From Phoronis australis (lineage: Eukaryota > Phoronida > Phoronidae), in assembly GCA_002633005.1 (NCBI GenBank), contig NMRA01000048.1, forward strand, positions 812,416 to 874,415: 62,000 nt of DNA, written 5' to 3'. The position numbers were made by a program, and so were the translations under genes. Every line of letters starts with the position of its first letter. The stretch's first letter is position 1. The notes beneath the pieces were generated by a model, which had not been told where the DNA came from, did no database searches, and worked only from the letters and a program-made list of their open reading frames with translations. Positions 13,101 through 23,235 of this stretch are shown here, in pieces.

Positions 13101-14054
13101 ATTGGTACACCTGTCTAGCCATCTCAGTCATGAGCTGTGATGTTTCATTTATAGGTGGGTAATGCAGGTCTAGAGTGTGCATGGGCAGGCGGTGAAAATG
13201 GACGACAGGTGATGGACAGGCTACTGCCATTAGTCCCTGATCTGCTCTCACCGCAGGGGGTATTTTACTTGGAAATCATCAAAGAGAACAACAGAGGTCA
13301 GTAGCAGTGTGCATGGAGGCAACTAACTCTTGATCAAATTTTGAATTTTCTTGAAAAGTGGGGTCAAGTTGATGAAGACAAGAAAAAATTCTTTTATTCT
13401 CTAATATTTTGCAACATTGGCTACTTTCTGCATGTCATATAAACAGTCCATTGCACAGCAAAGGTACATCATGCAGCATTATGATGGCAAAGAATTAAAA
13501 TGAAAACGCTGTATAATTCCAATGCAGTTTTACAAACAAAATTCATATACGTAAAGTGTTAACTGTAGGTAGTGCTGTACATTTGTTCAACAAAAATTCT
13601 TTGAATATTGCCATCCATCAATGACGCTTATTGCAATGAGTTGCTGATGTATAGGAAATAGGCTATTACAGACTTATGGTCTCTTCTGAAACTTGTGAGA
13701 AAGAGGTGAAATTTTTACCACCTGATTCTCTTGTGATGAGCATTGCTCCTCTTTGAGGATTTACACAATTTTTTACATCATTTGCTTACAACTTTCATGT
13801 CTTCAAAACTACAATCATGATCCATAATTTGTTCTAATGTTTAAAAGTTTAATATACATTATTTTACTGATTGATGCATCATTTATCAAATAATTTTGTT
13901 ATCTCGATTTTCAGAAGAAATCGAGAACATGATGCGGGGACTTGGATTTGACATGGAGGTTATCCTACAGCGACGGACAGGACCTGAAAGATTGTCAATT
14001 CTCAAATTTGTCAAAATACCGAGTGAAGAAGATGACCTGAACAACAACGCTTAG
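4081..14054 (+). CDS. N6AMT1: eRF1 glutamine N5-methyltransferase, HEMK2 (5 exons, N-terminal exon not found)
   Basis: Exons 4081-4167, 9189-9279, 9816-9899, 13155-13296 and 13915-14054 join in one frame to encode the last 180 residues of a class I SAM-dependent methyltransferase; the animal family is about 210 long. In order: motif I LEVGSGSGL, which binds SAM; TDIN, whose Asp contacts the SAM ribose; NPPYVV, the catalytic NPPY signature that holds the substrate glutamine; then AWAGGENGRQVMDR and FYLEIIKENN, typical of HEMK2. The family methylates the GGQ glutamine of release factor eRF1 as a heterodimer with TRMT112. All introns have GT-AG borders and compatible phases. About 35 N-terminal residues, including the VYEPAEDT-type block, should lie in an upstream exon that I could not find between 204 and 4080. 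Function is inferred from family motifs. Confidence 0.93.
6070..6264. repeat. 49-bp tandem repeat, 4 copies
   Basis: The unit begins GTTTAGGCATCAGCACACTC and ends CTATGAGAACTAGAAA. Four copies differ at only a few positions. It lies in an N6AMT1 intron. Confidence 0.92.
7559..8618. repeat. 19-bp minisatellite, about 55 copies
   Basis: The consensus is TGGCCTCCCCTGTTAGCCA; copies vary by single substitutions and occasional indels. Each junction recreates GGCCATGGCC, a 10-bp palindrome, so the array can fold into many small hairpins. Long open frames on both strands (for example repeats of MANRGG and HGLPCW) follow from the repeat and are not genes. Confidence 0.95.
8636..9085 (-). mobile_element. 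MITE family B, copy 1
   Basis: Read on the minus strand, this region aligns along its whole length with 36925-37345 on the plus strand. Shared landmarks include GTGATC, ACATGGTTTGGAC, GTTTATGCGAGCATG, GTGACTCATGCTGATCCAG and CTCTCGTGT. The two ends are imperfect inverted repeats of the type GCATTTACATGAGAGACAG. There is no coding capacity, so it is a non-autonomous element. It ends about 100 bases before the next N6AMT1 exon. Confidence 0.7.
9189..9279 (+). CDS. N6AMT1: N6AMT1 exon with the TDIN motif
   Basis: It follows TTTCAG and ends before GTGAGT. Joined to the previous exon it reads YLCTDINSKAA to VVTDL. The acidic residue of TDIN is the SAM-ribose contact of motif II. Confidence 0.92.
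9816..9899 (+). CDS. N6AMT1: N6AMT1 exon with the NPPY catalytic motif
   Basis: The exon is bounded by TTGTAG and GTAGGT and has 28 whole codons, VSGLTPRLN to THPEE. It contains MFNPPYVV; the NPPY motif recognises the glutamine side-chain amide in this family. Confidence 0.93.
12200..12520 (+). repeat. Dispersed repeat family C, copy 1
   Basis: It aligns imperfectly with 57735-58020 in the same orientation. Shared blocks in order are CATAAAATGAAAACAAAA, GTAACA, TTGGTCACGTTGT, GTTGTTTTAC, TTTCTTTTT and TTTGTAGATA. Both copies are in introns. AT-richness makes this alignment less certain than families A and B. Confidence 0.45.
12702..12735. other. Assembly gap, 34 N
   Basis: An N run is flanked by poly-C-rich sequence on both sides, consistent with a homopolymer or low-complexity stretch that was not resolved. 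Confidence 0.98.
12998..13115. repeat. 60-bp tandem duplication beside an exon
   Basis: TTTTGTGCTGCAGTGTTCAG and about 40 more bases occur twice (13001 and 13061) with a few differences. Each unit contains GGTACCAGCACTG facing CAGTGGTACA or a variant, giving a small inverted repeat. It lies 40 bases before an N6AMT1 exon. Confidence 0.85.
13155..13296 (+). CDS. N6AMT1: N6AMT1 exon, AWAGG to KENN region
   Basis: It follows TTTATAG and ends before GTCAGT, leaving one base of a split codon. It encodes VGNAGLECAWAGGENGR to EIIKENNR, the conserved region after the catalytic motif. Confidence 0.92.
13915..14054 (+). CDS. N6AMT1: N6AMT1 terminal coding exon
   Basis: It follows ATTTTCAG, completes the split codon and reads EEIENMMRGLGF to LSILKFVKIP, then an acidic tail and TAG at 14052-14054. 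The ERLSILKFVK block matches the family's last beta strand. Confidence 0.9.
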
Positions 14055-16299
14055 TTACAAGTGTGGAACACAGCGATAACGCCCCCTTGCTTTAGCCTTC
14101 AGAGTGCATGTTTCTAATATAGTGTACCGTGATGCTGGATAATGTCTAAATATGGAAGAGAAAGTATTTTTGGATAGAGGGAGCTGGTGTGCATTTTCTC
14201 TCTGAGAATGCTTGTGGTGGTACTTAAGCTCTGGTTTCTATTGGTGTTAGTATTTAAGAATGCCGTGATGACTGAACACATTAGACTGAGGCCATGTGCT
14301 GCCATCTAGTTGTACCTGCTTTTGGGCATAGCAAGTTGCTCATATTTGCAGTTGGGGTAGGAGAACACTTCTGACTTTGTGAAAAGACTCTTAATGTATA
14401 TAGGGCATTACCTAAAGCATGTGCCTCTTTGTCAGCAAGAGTCACCAGTCATATGTGGTCAGTCTGATTGCTTTGTAAAAGTTTATTAAACTTAAAGTTT
14501 TAGATTTTAGAGAAAGGCAACACTGTATTGTCTCATTTTGTTACATCAAGATCACTTAAGAAGAAGATTTTTGGGAAAGTTGTGATGCAGTTTATGTCAT
14601 TGGGATTATTTTTTAATAATGTGGAGTTCATCTTTGAAAAAATGCTTTTCCTCGAGGTTAGTCTTGATGTGTGTGTGTAAGGCAGTGTGAAGATATAGTT
14701 GCACTCTTTATCTAGTCGTTTGCATCACCCTTTGTAGGCCACCAAGGGGGCTTAACTGTGTACGTGTATAGATCTGTCTTTGTTAATATTATAAACTCAG
14801 GGAAATCCATAATTATTGGCCATTGTTATGAAGAAGTCGAAATGAAACTACAAAAATTGTTGGGAAGACTTTTGCGTTCAGATGAATTGCTTATTATGCA
14901 GAATCAATTCTCTTAATAAAAAGTACAATGATGAAGGGTGTTGCATTTTACTAGGGAGGAATTTTAAATGTTCCTCACTATTAAAGGGCAATCTTATCAT
15001 AGGATAATTTGTTCACGAATTGATGCTGCAGTTTAAATTAGTAGTACATTTCATGGGTCATGACATAACCTTAAGTTTGCCTATCTGTTAACCACTTAGT
15101 AACAAGTTATTCATACTGTGAAAAATGGTTCTCAGATTTGCAACCCAGAATAAACTGTTACAAAATCATGTGGAAAATTAACATTTTGCAAAAAGTTAAT
15201 AACAGAAACTGGTTTGTCTGGTTCCTAACTGCATTTTTATATTAGGTTTCTTCTCATTTGCCCAGACCTTCATTTCAACTGGCCACTGTGAATGAACACT
15301 GTGTACAGTCATAAACTTGTTATAACCATTGCTCAACTTGCATGGTTCAATGCACTGAATACGCCATTTAAGGCTTGATCATTCTTCTTTCACCTCTTGT
15401 GTAAAATCGTGGTTTAGTTTGAAGAGTTTATCAAAATTGGCTCCATAAGTGTAAAAAGTAACAAACTTTGTATAGTTAAACCCAGTATGACAGCTCACTG
15501 TATTGGAATAGTCTTTGTTTGTATTTCAGTTGCTTTAGGTGTTCTCTTACTCAGGAAAGCACATTAGGAATGCAAACTAAACGTTGTATGTCTCAAAAAA
15601 TCTTGAATGGCATTGCTCAACTCTTCAGAATGGTTCTATTGTACTCTTGAAACTTGCTGTGAAGTAAACTGCAGAAGTATATCAATTCAGTTTTTCATTG
15701 TTATGTATGGTAAGTGTAATATAAAATATTAAGAGTTTACATAATCGTAGACACCCTGTGGAAATACATGTATTGTAAAGGATGATGAAAGCGCTGAAGC
15801 TGTGCTGACTTGAGCTACAGTGATGTCATTCTCTTTTATGGGTCATTAGTCAGTAGCAAAAAATTCAGCTTCATAGCATGGCATTCTTGAGGCTTTTCTT
15901 GTAATACTAAAGGTTTTTGAATGTCGTTGGTATTAGAGGCTTTATTGCCTATTCGGATTTTACAAAATGGTTTAGAAATATGTACTATGCCAGGTAAATT
16001 GGAATTCAGGTAAAATATTCACATGTTGCCTGTTTATTATTGTGACTAGCTACTGTTCCTGATTCATTGATGCAAAACAACATTTGAATGATGCCCTTAC
16101 GAGACTGCTTTTGCTCGTCATAAGGTCAAAGGATGTGATTTTCATAATACAAATGTGTACCCACATAACGATCACATGATGATATGTATCTCCATTTTTC
16201 GTTGGTAGACATGTGGAACTATGAGATATGTGCCATACCGAACATCAATTGAAAGCTTGTAATTTGTGTATGCATTTTGTTTTACCATGTAGCTGTTTA
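14055..16299 (+). other. N6AMT1 3'UTR and downstream spacer
   Basis: There is no coding signal. The first canonical AATAAA I see after the stop is at 14915-14920, which would give a 3'UTR of about 0.9 kb; another AATAAA is near 15150. Past that, AT-rich sequence without recognisable features. Confidence 0.5.
14915..14920 (+). promoter_or_regulatory. Candidate polyadenylation signal of N6AMT1
   Basis: AATAAA about 860 bases after the stop codon, followed within 30 bases by a GT-containing stretch. The choice is an inference; AATAAA is frequent in such AT-rich DNA. Confidence 0.4.
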
Positions 16300-16556
16300 A
16301 AGTACATGTTAAAGTATTGTGACAAAATGACGTAGAGTTTCTCGTCATGATGTCTGGGTGAGAGATGAGTTGATCATCAGAGTAGTCATCCCTGCTGACG
16401 CAGAATCAAGGAAAATAAATTGGAAGTTTAGCAAGGCGGCCTAGCCATTGTATAATTATTCTTTTGGTGTCGTCGTGGTAACTACCAGTAAATTTACCTG
16501 AATTAGCTGTCATGAGGGGAAACAGTTTTTTGTCTCATTACTTTTGTCTTGTACTG
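16300..16556. mobile_element. Tc1-like MITE family D, copy 1
   Basis: The right half (16470-16556) matches the right half of the element at 17582-17823, including GAATTAGC, GGAAACAG, TTTTGTCT, TTACTTTTGTC and TACTG then TA. The left end AAGTACATGTTAAAGTATTG followed by GACAAAATGAC matches the other copy's left end. TA flanks both ends. This copy is more diverged. Confidence 0.5.
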
Positions 16557-17581
16557 TAACACCCAATTTTGTTTGATGCAAATCTCAAAATTTTGCTCAC
16601 TGCAAAATCCCTGAAGCTTGATTGTTAACGGCATATAGAGTTTTGTGTTCTGGTTTTATTACAGTTGTGAAATGGCAATTTTTAAATGTTATTTATTCCA
16701 AGGGAACTGTTTCAGTTAGTAGCAGTTGATTCTTGTTGTTGAGTAATGTTATGGTAGGTAATTATACTTATTATTATGACTGTACCACATGTAATATTAT
16801 CCTAGCCTTTAAATATGCCAATGTGTCATTGTGGAGAATCGTGTAACAAGAAAATTCAGCAAATGATTACAAATCAGTAAGTATACTGTGGGTCATCCAG
16901 GAAGTTCTGTTTTTAAAAGGCTACTTCTCTCACTTCTTGAGCAGTCTAAAACTGATATGAAAATCTCCAAAGAGGCTGGTTTTAAACTCCTAACACTCGC
17001 TCCGGGTGGTTGGATAATCTGAGCACATGTCAAAATTCCGAAATTATGATCAGCGCATCTCATTAATTCAAAAAAGTGGTTTGACTGCTAGTTCAGACGT
17101 AACTATCAATTTTATTAATTACCCACAAAGCATGGGTGGATATTAGCTAATCAAATCAGTGTTATTTGTAGTTGTTGAAGTCCCTCGGGGTGCATAATAA
17201 TGATTTTATTTTCGGCATGGTAACTACTTGGTTTTTACCGTCAGCAAGGATTAATAGGTCCTTAACTGTTGTTCATGTGGAGACCTACTTTTGGATTGGG
17301 CAATCTTTACGAAGTGGTGGTTTTCTGATATTCTTCTTTGCCCATGGACACCCTGAATATTCTGTCATAGAAATCACTTTTTATGGTTTGAAATGTGTGG
17401 TTGATTAACCTGGTTTATAGTTTTGCATTTTATGTGACAGACAATAAGGAGATGTCCTTGTAAGCGATGCAGTCTCTTCTCTGACTTAACCGTGGTTGTA
17501 TGACTATTGACATGAAGTTTTAGTGAGAGTTGGAAGTTGTGGTTTAGCGCATAATATGAAATTTGTAATATAGTATAGGTA

Positions 17582-17823
17582 CAGTAGGCACCATAAGTAT
17601 TCAGACAAAATGACCATCATTTCACTGGACACAAGTCAAAGTCATCGTTAGAACTGTTTTCCCTCATGACCAAGAATGAGGGGAATTAACAGGAAGTTGT
17701 CTAAGCCATGCTGCGATAGTTTTGTCGTTCTAATACTTATTTCCAGTCATTTTTTTCTGTTAACCGAATTAGCCAATATGATGGAGAAACAGTATTTTGT
17801 CTGGTTACTTTTGTCATGCACTG
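17582..17823. mobile_element. Tc1/mariner-type MITE family D, copy 2
   Basis: The left end CAGTAGGCACCATAAGTATT then CAGACAAAAT is matched in inverted form by the right end, GTCTGGTTACTTTTGTCATG then CACTG. TA dinucleotides flank both sides. TIRs beginning CAGT with an AAGTAT-CAGACAAA core and a TA target are typical of Tc1/mariner elements. At about 240 bp without a transposase it is a MITE. Confidence 0.7.
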
Positions 17824-20162
17824 TATCATCAGGCGCAAATCCAAAATCCTCTGAGGGGGTCTGGCAATGGACAGATATAGGGGACACTTCCTGTACTGCA
17901 AACAGTGTAAAAGTACCGCGCCAGACAACCTCTGCCAGTGTGTTCATGGGGTATGATTTGTTTCTTCACCCTGAGAACGTTACCTGATTTCCCAGGGTGT
18001 AATTTTCAATGGTGTTTACAGGTTTACTTCTGTTAACTTTTGTCTTGTTTTAAGTGTTGCTGAATGTAACTCAGTAAGCATGGTCGTCGTTTGCGTCGCT
18101 TAAAGTGGCTCCGCGTTCGTAAGCGAACTTCAGATTTAGACATCTTACTGTCATAGAATTGATCTCAACGCTCCTTAGTTAGACTGAGAACTGATTTCTG
18201 AGTTTTCGGAAAAGAAGCGGACAGCAGAGGCAATGCTCCGCCCATCATAAATGACACGCAAACTTGAAGAGCCTGGTCTCGAGCAATAATGAACTGATAG
18301 TTCGCTCGAAACCCGGAATTCACCTCCAATTTGACTAAGGAATAATTTGATTTGAATTTCATAGCGGTAACTCGTCTTACTCAAAAGTTGTATTTTGTAT
18401 AGGATGGCAGATTTATAGACGCTTTATTGGTGATCGTGCTTATCACCAGACGGCAGCACTGTACTCGTCGTGTTGAGCTATGAGCTTCACTGAGAGGGAC
18501 GATCTGTCTATGAGTGGCTGTCATATGAGTGTTTATTTTCTTGAATTTTATTTAATGGCGTTGTAAATAGTGTATGTATATGGTTGAATGCCGCTTGGTT
18601 GTATTTGTTGGGCATGCGCTAAATAGTACAAACGTGTGTACGCTAACATGGAGTAATGAATATATTTATAAAATTAAACCAAATGAACGTTTCTTTGCCT
18701 ATTTAGATTGCTCTGATGAAAAAAATATGGGTTGTATGATGGCATGACCCTTGTTGCCCACGAATCATTATTGCTGTCTTCACATTACATAATTGTGGTT
18801 TCTCATACTTTTGAGTGGACTTAGATCAAATTTGACTCGTACTTGTACGTAAACGTTCTTCTAGATATAGCATTTTATTTTGGCAGTAGTTTGGATATGA
18901 AGTTCGAAATTTAGCGGTGACAGGAGCTTCGTTTTTGAGAGCAACTGGACATGGTTTACAGCCACTTTGTTTTCCGAGTTTGGAACATAGAACGGTTCTC
19001 GGCAACCCCATCATCGTCTTTCAATTACGAACATATCGTGAGCAACACCTTGCCTTCTTTAAGTTATCTCTGTTCATTCAACTGTGACGGACGTTTTTGG
19101 TGCACCGCTAGAAATTCTGATTTTCAATTAATATATTTTACCACGAATGTGGAATAGCCTTTTGTTGTTTTAAGGGTTTGTGTAGCTGCTTAAGACCGAA
19201 TACAGCTTCTGGTTTCTTTAAACCTTAATGTAAGCATTTGAAATGTTTATGACAAAAACCTGTGGTTATTGGGAGTTTGAAGTTTGCAAATAGTTTGTCA
19301 TTAAATAGGATTGTTTTGGGACAGCGTTTTGTTTTCTGTCGATGATTATAGGGTGGAACATTTCTCAAAAATTGTTCATTTGTATTTGCGGCAAATCACG
19401 ATTATTATTTTCCTGCTGCGCAAGCGGGGGAGAATGTGTGTTGTTTTGGGAATTGCGATGACGTCAGTGGCGACCGGTGGGATAGAGTAGGAACACGACA
19501 CACGGATTTTAGGGGATATAGTGGGAAATGGCCGACGGGGGTGGGTCGGGGGTACAATCAGTGAATCCTGCGAGTTAAAGAATGCAGAGGTAATGGAAGT
19601 GCTCTGTTCTTAGGCTGGATATCTTCTGTACTTTCGTTATAAAAATTCTTAATGTCTGACATTAAGATGTCTTTTTTAAATTACCCGTGATCATTATTTG
19701 CAACATAGGTACATTAATTTACGGTGTTCAGAATAGTGGAAATGTTTTGTTAAAGAAAAAGCCATCTGAAATGAAAAGTGTAAATTTTCCATAATTTTGA
19801 TAATGCCACGTTTCAGCGTCTCAAATGGAAGTAGTGTTTGTCTCGTTTTTCTTGTCCTGAAATGCAACACGTGTTTTTGCAATCTTTCAGTTCTGCAAAC
19901 AAGGATACTGCATGTCTTCACTATCCATTACGACAAATGTGAAAAACAGTACAAATAAGTGTCCATTTACTTGAATGGTTTGTAAACAATTTTAATTAAT
20001 TCTTGCAAAATTTCCCTGTTGCTAAGGAACCCCGTTGCCCCACTCCCATAAAGATATATAAACACATTAATAAGATCATCCGTTACACAGCTAAGAGCCA
20101 ATGACTTTGTCTCCGTTTATTAGAACAGCTTTTGGAAATATCCTGAGCTTCTTCAATGCTTG
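17824..20162. other. Intergenic spacer without recognised genes
   Basis: A CpG-containing stretch at about 18080-18480 and another near 19430-19560 are less AT-rich than the surroundings but no exon could be supported. Short open frames have no recognisable domains. Confidence 0.5.
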
Positions 20163-20221
20163 TCATTCAATCATTTTGATAAGATCTCCATGACAGCAAG
20201 TAGCAGCATATGTTGCTAAAA

Positions 20222-20300
20222 ACAACGACGGATTTAAACCGGCTCGACATGTTTCGGCGTTTATTAAAACGCCATCCTCAAAAGGAAAAACATTGACCAT
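20222..20300 (-). ncRNA. Hammerhead-ribozyme-type motif, downstream repeat of the Penelope-like element
   Basis: On the minus strand: TTGAGGA (20281-20275), a perfect 7-bp stem II GGCGTTT/AAACGCC with a TAAT loop, GAAA (20255-20252), then CATGTC with the expected cleavage position after C at 20246, and GAG on the stem I 3' side. The invariant first C of the CUGANGA box is U here, so this copy is probably inactive. It has the same sense as the element's coding strand. Penelope-like elements are known to carry hammerhead motifs with a very short stem III in their terminal repeats. Confidence 0.6.
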
Positions 20301-21110
20301 CGGCCCAACAACAAGTAATGATACACAGACACGGTCAGTTACAGTGGAGTAACAATGGACTAGACTAACAATGACAACCTGTCGTGTGCCAGCACTAATA
20401 TTGATGTGTTGAGCCTCACGAATTTTTAGCTCCTTTGTTGTTTCTGCTTGGTCTATTATAGCAAAATCATTGAAATCGCATTGCTCATAACCACTGGAGC
20501 TCTGCAGATGAATATTAATATTTGGACTTCTGTCAAAATTTAGATGTTCCCTGGCCCGGGTTTTCAAATGGCGAACAGTTTCGCCTATATAACTGGAGCC
20601 ACATCCATAACAGATAAATATGTACACTACATGTACCTTGAACCGTTGGCAATTTTGTGCTTAGGGTTAAATAAATTCGACAGTTTTAGGGACTTGAATG
20701 TTAATACAACTCTTAAGTTAACACAGTAATAATTCACCAATTTGTTTAGTTTTCGTTGAGCAATCTTCTTTTGGCGTAAAAACCAACATAGGTTATTTTA
20801 AAATAATTGTAGTTAGTTTCGTCTACAGAATGAATATCATCAGGGTTACGTTGCAGTCTTGCTTTCAGTACCCTACAGACTAGTTCAAGGGGATAACCAT
20901 TCTTTTGCAAATTTGATGTAAAATCTTTAATGTTGGAATCAAATCTAACTGTGCTGTTAATGGGATATACCCTGTCTATTACAGTTTTAATGAGATTCAC
21001 TTTATAAACAAAGGATGTGAAGCTATGAAAACATTGGCGTACACTCCGGTGTAGGTCTTCTTGTGAAACACTTATGTTACAACTGACGTTCAACTAACGC
21101 GTCCAACCTC

Positions 21111-21196
21111 TAATTCTACACTGTTTTTCCTTCTGAGGATGGTGTTTTAATAAACTCCGAAACATGTCAAGCCGATTTAAATCAGTCGTTTCTATT
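21111..21196 (+). ncRNA. Hammerhead-ribozyme-type motif, upstream repeat (inverted copy)
   Basis: On the plus strand: CUU (21130-21132), CTGAGGA core (21133-21139), stem II GGTGTTT/AAACTCC (one T-T mismatch, TAAT loop), GAAA (21159-21162), the minimal stem III stretch CATGT, cleavage expected after C21168, then AAG pairing with CUU for stem I. Further out, ACTG (21120-21123) can pair with CAGT (21183-21186) beyond an internal loop. All core residues match CUGANGA...GAAA...UH. The sequence is an inverted copy, roughly 85% identical by eye, of 20222-20300. Activity is not shown. Confidence 0.6.
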
Positions 21197-21276
21197 AACA
21201 TTTTGATGAGAGTTTGCAGGCGAAGAAATGAGGAGTTAGCAGTCAGAAAACCGGAATCGTGAGACCATGACGCCAA

Positions 21277-23035
21277 TAGGGAATCTCTTATCGTGTGGAA
21301 ATCGTTATCTTGGGTTTTTCATGGAGGTACGTTGGAATTTTTGCTTTTACACGGAGCGAGATTTGTCGTCTCAAATTTCAATTATTCTAGTTTGAATACG
21401 ATAATTTTGAGTTGACTTATAATTTTCGCTGTTTTGTTTCAGAGTGGGAGCAATGCTACGATAGTTATATAATGGATTGATACTTCACTTAAGTTCTAAA
21501 AACTTATTCAGCGGAAAATACATAGAAATTTTGAACCTATTTTGCATCATCCACAATTTAATATCAATGTATATTTCCGTTCCTTCGTGAGTACTATTGC
21601 TGTTGATTTACTCTGCAGACTTCGTAACAACCGAAGGACCGATCTTATGTGGCGTAACATGTTTTTCTCTGCGAGCGACCCATCCACTGTGTATACCAAG
21701 GTCAACTATCAAAGCTGCATGTCTCGGCAAAGTCATGTTGGAGATTAGTTGACGGTAGTCACAAGTATTCAATTTTAAATTTGCATTTATCACAAAACCC
21801 TTCAACTAAACAAAGAACTTATCTTGTGGTAGAACAGTCTCTAATACTGAAGTGTTATTTATCAACTATCATGTCATTCTTTGTGAATAAAATTTTATCT
21901 GCGTTCAGGAAGCCATTTGATTAGTGGCGTGTAATATTTGACGTTCACGGCTTTCAGTCGTCCCAGAAAATTTCGTGGATGTTCTACACGTATGTGTTCG
22001 GTATTTATTTTGCGATACTTCAAGATGAGTATGTCTACAATTCCTTGGGGTTTTTAATTCCTGGTTGCATAATTAATTTTCCATCTGAATTCACTAAGTT
22101 AGAAACCAAAGAATAACAAGTGTCCCATTTGAAATTTGTTTTTTACATTCCCTGAAGATCCTGTTTCTTTCAAAATACTGAATATTTAGATTCTAAAACC
22201 TGTCTTTGCATCTGGTGTTTGCCACCATGACTACAAATGCAAACTGGTGCGGACATGTATACATCAAAGCATCTTTTGCAACGTTTCACAAATATCACCT
22301 TGTTAGTTCTGATTGAACAGTGTTCCAAGAGGTTGGCAAAATAATTTTTTGTATCACTACTTGGCGGTAACTGTAATCAGTTTGTAACTCGAGCACCCGC
22401 GGAAGTGCGTGTTGGAATTCTTGTTTTGTTTTTTTTCAGGTGGATTCTTGGATGCATTTGTGGAAACCATAGGTCTTTAAGTGTATATTTTGACTTATGT
22501 TGGCCCAATTTCTGAGACCCATTATCAACCAACACAACACTTTTTATAGGTGAATAATGTGTACATTTCTCTACTACAGACTAGAAGGCATGTGGTCTAC
22601 TTTGTATAATGAAGACCAGAGGTTGATCTTGTTAGGTAGATGTCAGCTATTTGCTAAGTTGTCTGGCATTTACGAATTTAGCCAAATTAACTTCACCAAG
22701 TCAATATGTAGACTTCATTGAAAGGCTCGAGGTTGCATTTTAGTTCTGAGAAAGGCCCTATTGTACTCCAGTGCTTAGGACGACTTCTGACTACTTATTA
22801 TTAAAAGGGTGGAGTTTGTGTGAATTGCACGTGCTTTCCAATAATATAATTTGCAGTGTCGACTAACGAAACCTTGCTCGCGAGCAGACGGATGTCAGTG
22901 TGCGAAATTGGTGACGACCAAGGTCGGGAGCAATAACTGTGTCGAATCTGACCGGAGGACTGGGGGTGATGACAGTGGTGGCGATCGGGGACACCGGCAT
23001 TTGAGGAAGTTGCTCCCCCTGGTATTTTCTCATGT
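21277..23035. other. Spacer without recognised genes
   Basis: AT-rich, no coding exon supported. A CpG-richer patch begins at about 22850 and extends past 23560. Inside it, reverse-strand open frames (23162-22863 and 23564-23364) look compositionally coding-like but match no family I know. Confidence 0.4.
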
Positions 23036-23235
23036 ACCGCAATTCTGGCCTTACCACTACAATTCTTTTCTCATTAACCGCACATGTCCCCAGAAGTAGT
23101 GTAAAGACAGATTCGACAGATTGTGCTTTGTGCACGCAAGTACCGGTATTACATAGTGTCAAGCACGGGCGACGTGACGTGAAAAGAAATGTGGTTAATG
23201 AGAAAAGAACTGTGTCATAAGAAAGGAATTGCGGT
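23036..23235. mobile_element. 200-bp palindromic element (MITE-like)
   Basis: The ends ACCGCAATTC and GAATTGCGGT are exact inverted complements, and AATTCTTTTCTCATTAACCG is matched inverted by GGTTAATGAGAAAAGAACT near the other end. The arms are about 50 bp and the middle about 100 bp. No target duplication could be defined. Confidence 0.5.

Larger units (their letters stand above)
9900..13154 (+). other. N6AMT1 intron (3.3 kb)
   Basis: AT-rich with no exon recognised. It contains a small 17-bp repeat at 10606-10655 (three TATTTGCCAGGTAG units), one copy of dispersed repeat C at about 12200-12520, the N gap, and a 60-bp duplication next to the following exon. Confidence 0.75.
20163..21276 (-). 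pseudogene. Penelope-like retroelement relic (RT C-terminal region and GIY-YIG endonuclease)
   Basis: Read on the minus strand, 21093-20746 encodes a segment with FVYKVNLIKTVIDRVYPI and NLQKNGYPLELVCRVLKARL, the region downstream of the reverse transcriptase core in Penelope-like elements. After a stop and frameshift, 20650-20370 encodes VVYIFICYGCGSSYIGET, VRHLKTRAREHL, then FNDFAIIDQAETTKELKIRE. This is a GIY-YIG endonuclease with the C-x2-C-type insertion and the Arg and His-Leu block of the C-terminal Penelope domain. The RT palm is missing, so the element is 5'-truncated and frame-broken. Repeats at both ends carry hammerhead-type motifs. Confidence 0.75.

Noticed and set aside
17676-17987. 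103-codon plus-strand open frame with a hydrophobic stretch
   Set aside because: Most of it overlaps the Tc1-like MITE at 17582-17823, and the frame is not kept in the other copy.
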